Shown one piece after another: positions 1-6,540 of a stretch of 49,488 nt of DNA. Where the stretch lies: assembly GCA_905339155.1 (NCBI GenBank), contig CAJPFJ010000071.1, positions 1 to 49,488 of the forward strand, given 5' to 3'. The DNA comes from Methanosarcinales archaeon (GTDB lineage: Archaea > Halobacteriota > Methanosarcinia > Methanosarcinales > Methanoperedenaceae). Position 1 is the first letter of the stretch; each line of letters begins with the position of its first letter. The translations under genes were made by a program, and so were the position numbers. A model generated the notes under the pieces. That model saw only the letters and a program-made list of their open reading frames with translations, was not told the origin of the DNA and did no database searches.

Positions 1-881
1 CCGCTTGAGAAGTATATATCAAAATCTTTATTCCTGTCATCGTACCATGCAATATACGCATTTCCATTCTCAAATGCCAGTGAAGGAGTATAATGGGATA
101 CATTTGTAGAATCATCATTCACCCTCATATTCGTGCTAAATCGCCAGATTCCATTTTCTTTTATTCCGTGTGAAAAATAAATATTATAATTGCCATTCCT
201 CGCATCCAGCCAGGCGATACACACATTTTTTTCATCATCAACAGCAAGCGATGGGGCATAATGCCAGTCACCAGCAGGGTCGTCATTCACTCTTATCGGT
301 TTATCGAACCTGTAAACACTGTTGGTAGAATGCCCTTCCGTGAATTCTATATCCCAGGTTTTCTTGTTCATCATTGCTGCATATACGGTTCCATTGCGAA
401 CCGAAATGGAGGGCAGCACCTGGCTTCCTGCTCCTTCTATGACCGGTAAATCCTTTTTAAACTTTATATTGTTTTTTTCGGAATATGAAAAATAAAGCTC
501 TTCAAATCCATACCTGTCATCCTCCCACACCGCATAGACATTGTTGTTATCAACGGTTATCGAGGGAGAGCCATGCCCGGTAGTTCCTTTGATTTCATTT
601 ATCCGGATATTTCTATCAAAAACCCAGCCGTTTTGAAAACTCGCTTTTGAAATATATATGTCCCCCGACTTATGGGGTATATTGTTCATTATCCTTGTGT
701 AATTGCCATTTCTCTCATCAGCCCAGACGATGTATACGGTGTCATTATCAGCTGCTAGAGAAGGAAACCACTGGAGAGAAGGGGTATGTTCTTGAAAAGA
801 GATGGCATTTCCATGAAAATTCATGTTCAGAGCTACAATTGCCATTATGAGAACAAGGAATATGTTTTTTTGTTTTTTCAT
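1..881 (-). CDS. Secreted beta-propeller (BNR-like repeat) protein, partial at left edge
   Basis: The ATG at 881 opens a frame that stays open to base 1, so the C-terminus lies outside the window. The first about 26 residues are a signal peptide: a basic MKKQKN start, then a hydrophobic stretch ending near GNA. The rest is made of repeats of about 55-70 residues that end in VYxxWxDxRNGN-like strings (VYIVWADERNGN, VYAVWEDDRYG, VCIAWLDARNGN, AYIAWYDDRN), mostly followed by xxxYFS. This spacing fits BNR/sialidase-type propeller blades, so I infer an exported, possibly surface-bound protein; no enzyme residues can be assigned. The start overlaps the stop of the upstream methyltransferase-like gene as ATGA, so the two are probably co-transcribed. 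Confidence 0.75.
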   Translation of the reverse strand, partial: MKKQKNIFLVLIMAIVALNMNFHGNAISFQEHTPSLQWFPSLAADNDTVYIVWADERNGNYTRIMNNIPHKSGDIYISKASFQNGWVFDRNIRINEIKGTTGHGSPSITVDNNNVYAVWEDDRYGFEELYFSYSEKNNIKFKKDLPVIEGAGSQVLPSISVRNGTVYAAMMNKKTWDIEFTEGHSTNSVYRFDKPIRVNDDPAGDWHYAPSLAVDDEKNVCIAWLDARNGNYNIYFSHGIKENGIWRFSTNMRVNDDSTNVSHYTPSLAFENGNAYIAWYDDRNKDFDIYFSS

Positions 882-1381
882 AGTTTTTTTGCCCTGTACA
901 GGGAAAGTGTTCCAAAAAGCGTCATGAATCTTGCGGTCTCTTCTACTTGTTCAAATCCAACCTTCCGGAACATCTCAGGCAGCAGGCCATTAATATTGTC
1001 TCTTGTTTCCTCAAGATGTCGGAATACCAGGGATATCAAATACATTAGCGCATTCTGGAGTTTCCCGAAGTCTGCAACATGCAGTTCTCCTACTGGTGAG
1101 AGGACTCTGAATATTTCTTTAAATGTGGTCAGATGATGAAAAACCAGGCTTGAAAATACACGGTCAAAAGAGCGGTCAGGATACGGCAGTTCAAATGACA
1201 GCCCAAGGTCAAGTTTAATGTCAAGACTTGCTTTTGTTACTTTTTTCCTTGCCATCTGAAGTATTTCAGGGTAGCGTTTGAATGTTGATTCGCGCATGAA
1301 CCGCTTCATTAATGGATCGTACAAAGGCGTAAACCACACATAGCTGAGTGCTGGGATATATTTATTGAAATTCCTGTCCAT
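878..1381 (-). pseudogene. SAM-dependent methyltransferase with the SAM-binding motif deleted
   Basis: The 167-residue product resembles class I methyltransferases of the UbiE/ubiquinone type. The N-terminal YDPLMKRFMRESTFKR segment, the mid-domain SFDRVFSSLVFHHL strand, the EIFRVLSPVGELHVADFGK segment and a normal C-terminal end are all readable. The glycine-rich motif I (DLGCGTG type) should fall between TFKR (near residue 36) and PEILQMARKK, but the sequence passes directly from one to the other. A second short stretch seems missing before TFKEIFRVL. The frame stays open, so this is an in-frame deletion rather than a frameshift. Without motif I it should not bind SAM, so I call it a probable pseudogene. 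It follows tusA by 3 nt and overlaps the propeller gene by 4 nt. Confidence 0.7.
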
Positions 1382-1384
1382 ACT

Positions 1385-1621
1385 TTAATTCTTTTTTAGA
1401 TAAATAATAAATATGCTCCCTTCCATTTCAAGTTCCTTAATCTCATCACCCGATTTTTTCGTCCATGCATCGATGTTATAAGGCGCCTCAGAATCATCGG
1501 TTATCACTTTAAGTATATCACCGCTTTCCATCTTATCCATCTGCCATTTTGTCCTGATGAAAGGATATGGGCATTTTTCTCCTCTTACATCCAGGACAGT
1601 ATTTTGTATTTTCTCAGCCAT
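1385..1621 (-). CDS. TusA/SirA-family sulfur-carrier protein
   Basis: This is a small cytoplasmic persulfide carrier of the TusA/SirA fold. The diagnostic CPxP motif is present as RGEKCPYPFIRTK near the N-terminus, where the cysteine carries the sulfane sulfur. The end of the protein (GSIFIIYLKK) is the usual last strand, and the length of 78 residues is normal. I start it at the ATG at 1621, not the in-frame GTG at 1630, because GTG lies inside the AGGTGAT ribosome binding site that serves the ATG at a 5-nt spacing. It heads an operon with the damaged methyltransferase. Its sulfur donor or acceptor is not evident; the DsrE-like genes at 5.6-6.1 kb are possible partners. Confidence 0.85.
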   Translation of the reverse strand: MAEKIQNTVLDVRGEKCPYPFIRTKWQMDKMESGDILKVITDDSEAPYNIDAWTKKSGDEIKELEMEGSIFIIYLKKN

Positions 1622-1625
1622 AGGT

Positions 1626-1651
1626 ATCACCTACACAAAATAGTAGGTGAT
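1626..1651 (-). promoter_or_regulatory. Leader hairpin enclosing the tusA ribosome binding site
   Basis: A perfect 9-bp inverted repeat, ATCACCTAC (1626-1634) and GTAGGTGAT (1643-1651) on the plus strand, is separated by 8 nt. In the tusA mRNA the 3' arm is the Shine-Dalgarno sequence itself (GTAGGTGAT), and the 5' arm looks like the 16S rRNA anti-SD end. A TATA-like TTATATAAAG lies at 1672-1681 on the minus strand. It would place the transcription start near 1651, so the hairpin would be the very 5' end of the message. It could equally be a DNA operator. Confidence 0.6.
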
Positions 1652-1766
1652 GATTTTTTATTTGATTTGTGCTTTATATAATTAAGATAAAAATGCATTA
1701 AATTTGTTTTTTTGAAAATGCAGACTAATTCCAGTATATTTTTTCTGATTCCTGATTAATCTCTCA

Positions 1767-2160
1767 TTAAACCTTTATAAGCAGTTTAGTGTATTTCTTT
1801 TCAAACTCGCCCTGACATGTAGTGCAGCAAAAGAAATAATCTTTGTCGTCGAATTTCTTTTTTACAGCGTCTCCTGTCACTTTCTTATCGCAATAAGAAC
1901 ATGTCAGGGTTATGCTGGAAGAGGCCAGACGGATAGTTAAATCCTTCGTGAATGCATTTTTTACTAATAATATGCGGATGTTATTCACATCAGTAAGATT
2001 TATCTTTTCCTGTATAGCAAGAATCAGCCGCATATCCCCCGCTACTCTTGACTGTTGGGACGCTTGTGAGACAGCGCTTTGCTATCTCCTGGAATGACTC
2101 CCTGCTGTTGCTTTGCAGATGTGCCAATATCTTTACATCGAGATTATCAAGTTCTATCAT
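1767..2160 (-). pseudogene. Lrp-like winged-helix/TRASH metal-sensing regulator, deleted and frameshifted
   Basis: The ATG at 2160 starts an Lrp/AsnC-like helix-turn-helix (LDVKILAHLQSNSRESFQEI, then KRCLTSVPTVKS). About 40 codons in, the frame runs out of homology, and it soon stops. In another frame from about 2033 the rest of a regulator is readable. It ends in a TRASH-type metal-binding domain, with cysteines in CSYC near the start and CCTTC about 20 residues later. The piece that should link the two (second half of the wing and start of the effector domain) is missing, so there is an internal deletion with a frame change near 2035-2045. The operator-bearing promoter upstream is intact. 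TRASH domains in archaeal regulators are known or proposed metal sensors, notably for copper. Confidence 0.7.
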
Positions 2161-2164
2161 ATAA

Positions 2165-2183
2165 GTTTACATACAGTGTAAAC
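2165..2183. promoter_or_regulatory. Operator copy 1 (GTTTACA-N5-TGTAAAC)
   Basis: This is a perfect 7-bp inverted repeat with a 5-nt spacer, GTTTACA (2165-2171) and TGTAAAC (2177-2183). It lies directly upstream of the ATG at 2160, between that start and an AT-rich TATA-like stretch near 2185-2195. It is the same 19-bp pattern as the sites at 2595, 3426 and 3479. TACA/TGTA dyads are typical of BlaI/CopY-family repressors, and a gene of that family lies next door. Confidence 0.7.
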
Positions 2184-2232
2184 ATAAGTACTTTATGGTA
2201 CATTTTTGAGTTCTATTCGAACTCTACTTAAT

Positions 2233-2592
2233 TTATTTCTTATCACTGTATTTTGAGAAGTTCGCAAGTGCCAGAGGTCCGAATGCATCCACAAGTCTAT
2301 CCAGGATTTTATTAGTGATTTTTGTGGCAATCTCTTTTTCAGAAAAAATAAGTTCATAGAAATATTTTATCCTGCCATTTATGCTCTCTGAGCGCCTCAT
2401 TGCATACCCAGCCTTAACCAGCCTATCCAGAGTGCCAGCAACACTTGTCAGTGGAATATCTGTTTTTTCGGTCAGCATTGTTGTCGTCATCTCCCCTTCC
2501 CTCCACAAAGTTTTCATTATCCTGGTTTCAATCGGACTAAAGAACTTATTGAGACCGTCTTTAGAAAGATCAATTTGATCCAGCCTGACCAT
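2233..2592 (-). CDS. BlaI/MecI/CopY-family winged-helix repressor
   Basis: This is a DNA-binding repressor of the penicillinase-repressor family (PF03965 type). The winged helix is clear: IETRIMKTLWREGEMTTTML, then a recognition helix region PLTSVAGTLDRLVKAGYAMR and a wing RIKYFYEL. A C-terminal dimerisation helix follows. I start it at the ATG at 2592 (MVRLDQIDLSK), which sits 2 nt after an operator copy. An upstream ATG at 2652 would translate through the operator and TATA box. No CopY-type C-terminal CxC metal hook is seen, so the signal sensed is not evident from sequence. It probably autoregulates and controls ccdA and the polyferredoxin gene; this is inference from shared operators. Confidence 0.85.
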   Translation of the reverse strand: MVRLDQIDLSKDGLNKFFSPIETRIMKTLWREGEMTTTMLTEKTDIPLTSVAGTLDRLVKAGYAMRRSESINGRIKYFYELIFSEKEIATKITNKILDRLVDAFGPLALANFSKYSDKK

Positions 2593-2594
2593 AT

Positions 2595-2613
2595 GTTTAC
2601 AATTAACGTAAAG
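2595..2613. promoter_or_regulatory. Operator copy 2 (imperfect) at the repressor start
   Basis: GTTTACA-ATTAA-CGTAAAG has the same 7-5-7 geometry with two mismatched outer positions; the TTTAC/GTAAA core is intact. It lies between a TATA-like TTTAATATA (2614-2622, minus strand) and the repressor ATG at 2592. That spacing implies a leaderless or nearly leaderless transcript blocked by the bound repressor. The weaker symmetry fits an autoregulatory site of lower affinity (inference). Confidence 0.6.
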
Positions 2614-2641
2614 TATATTAAAGGTTGTGCATAATAAACTC

Positions 2642-3370
2642 TTATATCCCATAAAATGTCGTGGGGAAATAAGGTGAAAGCCACTTTATAAATAGTTTAT
2701 CGACACCAAAAAGCAGCATTATTCCAATAAGTATCAGCACGAGACCGGATAATTTCTTAAGAAGTTCCCCATTCCTTGAAAACCATTTGTACCTGTTGGT
2801 TATCTTCTTTCCATAATAGGCAATAGAAAGCATGGGGAGGCTCATGCCTATAGAATAGACGAATAGCATTGATGCACCGTATGTCAAATTTCCTACTGAT
2901 GCGACTAAAGCAAGCACAGCCCCAAGAATCGGGCCGACACACGGGATCCAGAGGACACCAAGCGACATGCCCAGGAAAAATCCACCCATTAGACTTCCTT
3001 CGGGCATTTTGGAAGAGAACTTATTTAAGAATCCGATATCTCGCAAACGTTGTGTAATTGAACCCGATATCTTCATGAACTCCATATTTACATCTTCATC
3101 AAAAAGTACAAGGCCCATACTTATTATGAACAGGATCGCAATGTTGCGTAAATAATCAGTATATGCTCCAAATGTAGCGCCAAAAGCAGAAACCAGCACT
3201 CCCATGGTCGTAAAGCTTACGGTCAAGCCGGATACAATAGCAAGAGGTCGAAGCCTGTGTCCTCCTGAGCCTGAAAATATAACTGGCACAAGCGGGAGAC
3301 AACATGGTTTCATTATCGTTACTACTCCCGCTAAAAAAACTATAAATATTGAAAGTTCTGATGGTTGCAT
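2642..3370 (-). CDS. CcdA/DsbD-type thiol-disulfide transmembrane transporter
   Basis: This 242-residue membrane protein of the CcdA family moves reducing equivalents from cytoplasmic thioredoxin across the membrane. About six hydrophobic helices are visible. The two half-repeats each carry the expected cysteine-proline motif: KPCCLPLVPVI in the first helix and WIPCVGPILGAV in the fourth. Length and motif spacing are normal for CcdA. It lies 49 nt upstream of the repressor gene, with a repressor operator in the gap. It is divergent from the polyferredoxin gene across a shared TATA region flanked by two more operators. Likely role: keeping metal-binding or cluster cysteines reduced on the outside (inference). 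The first motif has an extra adjacent cysteine (CC). Confidence 0.88.
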   Translation of the reverse strand: MQPSELSIFIVFLAGVVTIMKPCCLPLVPVIFSGSGGHRLRPLAIVSGLTVSFTTMGVLVSAFGATFGAYTDYLRNIAILFIISMGLVLFDEDVNMEFMKISGSITQRLRDIGFLNKFSSKMPEGSLMGGFFLGMSLGVLWIPCVGPILGAVLALVASVGNLTYGASMLFVYSIGMSLPMLSIAYYGKKITNRYKWFSRNGELLKKLSGLVLILIGIMLLFGVDKLFIKWLSPYFPTTFYGI

Positions 3371-3425
3371 CTGTTTTTGCCTGCCTGCCTATTGATTTTT
3401 TTATTGAATATGGAATTATCCTCTA

Positions 3426-3444
3426 CTTTACACATCATGTAAAC
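3426..3444. promoter_or_regulatory. Operator copy 3 (CTTTACA-N5-TGTAAAC)
   Basis: CTTTACA (3426-3432) and TGTAAAC (3438-3444) form the same 19-bp dyad with one outer mismatch. It lies on the ccdA side of the shared TATA box and covers the region between TATA and the predicted ccdA transcription start. Confidence 0.7.
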
Positions 3445-3448
3445 AAAG

Positions 3449-3456
3449 TATAAATA
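3449..3456. promoter_or_regulatory. Bidirectional TATA box between ccdA and the polyferredoxin gene
   Basis: TATAAATA on the plus strand reads TATTTATA on the minus strand, so one element can serve both directions. Start sites about 25-30 nt away would fall near 3480 (plus) and 3426 (minus), which is exactly where the two operators lie. Confidence 0.6.
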
Positions 3457-3478
3457 CCCGATGGTACTTAATAGGTTT

Positions 3479-3497
3479 CTTTACATGATGTGTAAAG
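3479..3497. promoter_or_regulatory. Operator copy 4 (CTTTACA-N5-TGTAAAG)
   Basis: This is a perfect dyad, CTTTACA (3479-3485) and TGTAAAG (3491-3497), with a 5-nt spacer. It sits at the predicted transcription start of the polyferredoxin gene and ends 14 nt before its ATG (3512), just ahead of the GGAG ribosome binding site at 3500-3503. Confidence 0.7.
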
Positions 3498-3511
3498 ATG
3501 GAGTAAAACAG

Positions 3512-5170
3512 ATGGATCAAAAAATATTAATTTTAAGTGTGATTTTCTTGTTATTTGCATTCGCTTTTCCTGTGAATGCGAATGAAATGGATAATATGGA
3601 TATGAGTGACCCCAACGCAATGAACATGGATCAACCTGCTGCAGGACATGGTGCGGATGAACCTGCAGCAGGGCATGGCATGAATGGGGAAGTGAACTGG
3701 TATGCGATAGCACTATTCATAGCAATAATCGGAGTTGTGGGATATTATGCTTCAAAGACGGAAAAACTCAGGAAAATCAATTTCCTGAATTACGCCCCCT
3801 TAAAATCTCTTCTTAAAAGCCGCTGGTATCCCCTGATTTTCGTCCTGCCTACGATGATAATATTCGCAATAATCGTGATAAAACTTTTCTTTGGCAGTGC
3901 TGAAGCATCAACGAATTTCGGCTCAATTATGATGTGGATATTTCTATGGCCTATTTTACCCGTCCTTTTCCTGCTGTTCGGAAGGTTGTGGTGTTCGGTC
4001 TGTCCTCTTTCAAGAGTGTGCGATGGAGTGCAGAAAAAAGTGGGAATGCATAGAAAAGTGCCAAAATTCCTTCAGACGTATGGTGTCTGGATCATTATAT
4101 TCGCATTTCTTGTAATAACATGGTCTGATGTTATCTTTGGCGTTGTTGAATCTCCTTTAAATACGGGAATTCTTTTATTGTTCGTATTAACAGGCGTAGT
4201 TTTCATGGGAGCAGTGTTTGAAAAAAGAGCATGGTGCCGTTATTTATGTTTCCTTGGCGGTCTTTCAAGCAACTATTCCATGAGTTCAGCCCTTGAACTC
4301 AGGGCAGATAGCGAAGTCTGTAAGACCTGCAAGACGCCTTTATGCTATAAAGGCAATGCAAAAACAGGTGGCTGTTCGATGTTTGAGTATCCAAGGACCA
4401 TGGATTCCAACCGTGCCTGCAACTTCTGCTCCAACTGCATAAAGACATGCGATCATGATGCAATAAGGATAACCCCGCGCCCGCCAACAAGCGAACTCTG
4501 GTTCATCAAGAAACCGCGCTTTGAAGAATCATTCCTTGCCACGGCTTTAATAGGGATCGTTGTAAGCCAGACAATGATAATGCTTGAAGTATGGGAACCT
4601 TTCATGACATTGTTCGAGAATGCTACGGGCATCACTAATTTCATTGTTGCCTGGACATTGATCTTTGCCGGGGCAATGCTGTTACCTGTCTTGCTGATGC
4701 TTGCTGCAAGTTTCATTTCAAGCATAATTCCGGGAAGAACATCTAATTCCGATCTGATATCAGATCAGACAGCAGAAATGAGTGCTGTATCGAAGGATTC
4801 CACAGAAACCACCCTTTCCGGCTTTATTCGGTATGGATATGCCCTTATTCCCCTGGGACTGGGAATACACCTTGCGCATAATGCCAAGCATTTCCTCGGT
4901 GAAGGTTTTGCCGTGTTCTATAGTTCAGCATCTCTTGTGGGATGGAATATTACGGGAGACCTATCAATATTGAACATGCCCACGATACAGATTATCCAGT
5001 ATATTCTCTCGATACTCGGGGTCCTGGGCGCCATATATACGGCATATAAGATATCCACCAATAATCCCAATATAAGGTCATCCGTGGTGCCTTATATCGT
5101 ATTGATATTGATGTTCGGTATTGTAGCTTTGTGGATGTACTCTATACCCATGGCTGCACGGGCGCACTAA
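3512..5170 (+). CDS. Membrane polyferredoxin (NapH/NosR/CcoG-like) with Met/His-rich N-terminus
   Basis: This is a 552-residue membrane iron-sulfur protein. It opens with a signal peptide or anchor, then an exported segment rich in Met and His (MDNMDMSDPNAMNMD and two AAGHG repeats) that looks like a copper-binding tail. Several membrane helices follow. Cysteine motifs are LWCSVCPLSRVC and AWCRYLC, as in NapH/NosR-type proteins, then a cytoplasmic ferredoxin region (CKTCKTPLC and CNFCSNCIKTC). More helices close the protein. The ATG at 3512 has GGAG 8 nt upstream; the in-frame ATG at 3461 lies before the operator and is rejected. Likely an electron carrier through the membrane, controlled by the BlaI-type repressor. 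The electron acceptor is unknown. CcoG-like and NosR-like roles in copper handling are the closest analogies. Confidence 0.8.
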   Translation: MDQKILILSVIFLLFAFAFPVNANEMDNMDMSDPNAMNMDQPAAGHGADEPAAGHGMNGEVNWYAIALFIAIIGVVGYYASKTEKLRKINFLNYAPLKSLLKSRWYPLIFVLPTMIIFAIIVIKLFFGSAEASTNFGSIMMWIFLWPILPVLFLLFGRLWCSVCPLSRVCDGVQKKVGMHRKVPKFLQTYGVWIIIFAFLVITWSDVIFGVVESPLNTGILLLFVLTGVVFMGAVFEKRAWCRYLCFLGGLSSNYSMSSALELRADSEVCKTCKTPLCYKGNAKTGGCSMFEYPRTMDSNRACNFCSNCIKTCDHDAIRITPRPPTSELWFIKKPRFEESFLATALIGIVVSQTMIMLEVWEPFMTLFENATGITNFIVAWTLIFAGAMLLPVLLMLAASFISSIIPGRTSNSDLISDQTAEMSAVSKDSTETTLSGFIRYGYALIPLGLGIHLAHNAKHFLGEGFAVFYSSASLVGWNITGDLSILNMPTIQIIQYILSILGVLGAIYTAYKISTNNPNIRSSVVPYIVLILMFGIVALWMYSIPMAARAH

Positions 5171-5188
5171 GAAAACATCAGAGAATAA

Positions 5189-5236
5189 GAAACACAGGGA
5201 TTTAATAAATCTGTTGTGTTTCATTTTTTTTCTTTT
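5189..5236 (+). terminator. Hairpin plus T-run after the polyferredoxin gene
   Basis: GAAACACA (5189-5196) pairs with TGTGTTTC (5215-5222), and inner bases can extend the stem. An eight-T run (5224-5231) and a further TTTT follow at once. It begins 18 nt after the stop codon. Confidence 0.7.
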
Positions 5237-5400
5237 AAACAAGAAATGAAGAAGTTAACTATCCAAATTTGCAATTTTCCAAACAAGAATTGCCGCAATT
5301 ATTACAAATATAGAATATAACCATCAAAAGTTGCTGATTTCTGAACTGATATAAGTGTTGGATTAATTATCAGGTATCTGGTGATAAATTATTAATCAAA

Positions 5401-5616
5401 TAAAAAGAAGGAATCGCCTTTGTCTCCGATAAAGGCAAAGCACAGAAAACAACCCCGGTCCTAAATACTTTGAGGGAATGGCGCGAATTTGAATATTCAA
5501 GGGCGCAAAGAAGAACGCCGATACTTGAAACACTTGATTCCATGATCGCAAGAGTTGAAAAAGAATTGGCGGCTGGATTGAAAAATAAACGAACTATTAA
5601 TTTCAAAGGTCGATGA
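5401..5616 (+). pseudogene. Headless reading frame upstream of dsrE-like gene
   Basis: From the in-frame stop at 5401 a frame of about 70 codons runs to a TGA at 5614-5616, overlapping the next gene's ATG as ATGA. That overlap is typical of real co-transcribed genes here. The peptide is hydrophilic and helical (NTLREWREFEYSRAQRRT, then LETLDSMIARVEKEL, then KNKRTINFKGR). There is no ATG or GTG start before a late internal ATG and no good ribosome binding site, so the 5' end of the gene seems lost. I do not recognise the family. The 160 nt before it (5237-5400) show nothing else. Confidence 0.35.
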
Positions 5617-5945
5617 GAATGACAAATCTATTACTGGTATTATCCAAGGATCCATATACGACTGAGATACCAAATCTCGTTCTGGATATCGGGTTAAATG
5701 CCAAAGCAAAAGGCAACAATGTTTCTGTTTATCTTGTGGAGGACGGAGTTACCGCTGCAAGGAAAAGTGAATTCGGGAATAAACTTCAGGATGCTAAAAA
5801 GAAAGGCATCAAAATTCTTGCGGACGACAAGGCTGTGCAGTCAAGGGGACTTGATGCAAACCTGGTCGACTGGGTGCAGGTAAAGGAAATAGGCACACTC
5901 CTTGACCACATAGTTGAAGATAACACACGAGTGGCTTGGTTCTGA
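5613..5945 (+). CDS. DsrE/DsrF-family sulfur-relay-like protein
   Basis: This is a 110-residue protein with the DsrE/F/H fold. It has a first strand TNLLLVLSKDPYTTE, a second strand NNVSVYLVEDGVTAAR, a KKGIKILADDKAVQSRG loop and a C-terminal THIVEDNTRVAWF-like end. The length is normal. No cysteine is present, so it cannot itself carry persulfide the way DsrE or TusD do; it may be a structural partner. It precedes a second DsrE-like gene by 9 nt, which suggests a former heteromeric pair. A complete TusA lies 4 kb away. Confidence 0.65.
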   Translation: MRMTNLLLVLSKDPYTTEIPNLVLDIGLNAKAKGNNVSVYLVEDGVTAARKSEFGNKLQDAKKKGIKILADDKAVQSRGLDANLVDWVQVKEIGTLLDHIVEDNTRVAWF

Positions 5946-5954
5946 GGTGATAAA

Positions 5955-6149
5955 ATGGCAAATAACGGTTATAATAAAACCTTAACGATCATATCGATAA
6001 ATGGACCATATCGCGATGAAGCGGCATACACGCTTATCAGGCTCGCTCACGCTGCAAAGGAGAAAGGGATAAATGTCAACTTCTTCAACTATCTGGATGG
6101 CACGTCCAGCTGGCCACAACCTTATCTCCTTCTGCGATGGTGTCCTTAA
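5955..6149 (+). pseudogene. Truncated DsrE-like gene
   Basis: It starts 9 nt after the previous gene with a good GAGGTGATAAA ribosome binding site. The N-terminal half of a DsrE-fold protein is clear: KTLTIISINGPYRDEAAYTL, then AKEKGINVNFFNYLDG. After NYLDGTS, near base 6105, homology ends abruptly and the frame reads unrelated residues (SSWPQPYLLLRWCP) into the antisense of the SnoaL-like gene. About half of the expected protein is missing. The break coincides with the truncated end of that convergent gene. Confidence 0.7.
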
Positions 6150-6357
6150 CAGAGATAATGATATCGGAAAATCCGGAGAGAAAAACACTGGCATATTGTT
6201 TCCAACCTTCATTTCCTTCAATATCACTATTTGAAATATGGAGAACCACATTAGTTGCTAATAATTCATCTCCCACATTAAGGTTCCTTTTGTTATAGGC
6301 CTCATCAATGAAACGACAGACGACGGCCTTATTTTGTTTTGTTGACATTCTTATCAT
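6085..6357 (-). pseudogene. Truncated SnoaL-like (NTF2-fold) protein
   Basis: The N-terminal two thirds of a SnoaL/ester-cyclase-type NTF2-fold domain is readable: NKAVVCRFIDEAYNKRNLN, then VLHISNSDIEG, then FSDIIISVKDTIAEGDKVVASWT. Family members continue with another 40-50 residues (a GxxxGxPPTGK-like segment), but this frame stops seven codons later. The loss point (near 6100-6110) is the same junction that truncates the convergent DsrE-like gene. Start may be the ATG at 6357 or 6348 (MSTKQN). Confidence 0.65.
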
Positions 6358-6493
6358 CTCTTTTTACTTGGAGTCTATATCCTCTCATTTTATAAATGAA
6401 ATTTACTCTCGCAAGCTGGCGGGGATTAAAGTTAATAAATTATACTGCTTGAGCTTGGAAGATGCTGCCGTTATAGCGTGTTGTTTTCAGCTA

Positions 6494-6540
6494 TTTAGGC
6501 ATCCATGCGGATGCTCCCGAGCCGACGCCAAACGCCTAAA
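6494..6540. repeat. Nested inverted repeats in a gene-free stretch
   Basis: TTTAGGC (6494-6500) pairs with GCCTAAA (6534-6540). Inside it GCATCC (6499-6504) pairs with GGATGC (6509-6514) around a 4-nt loop. A second GCCTAA (6670-6675) and TTAGGC (6725-6730) pair lies about 130 nt on. GCATC/GATGC occurs again at 6800-6816. The stretch 6358-6866 holds no gene I can recognise. These elements look like a structured RNA or the remains of a small mobile element. Confidence 0.4.
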
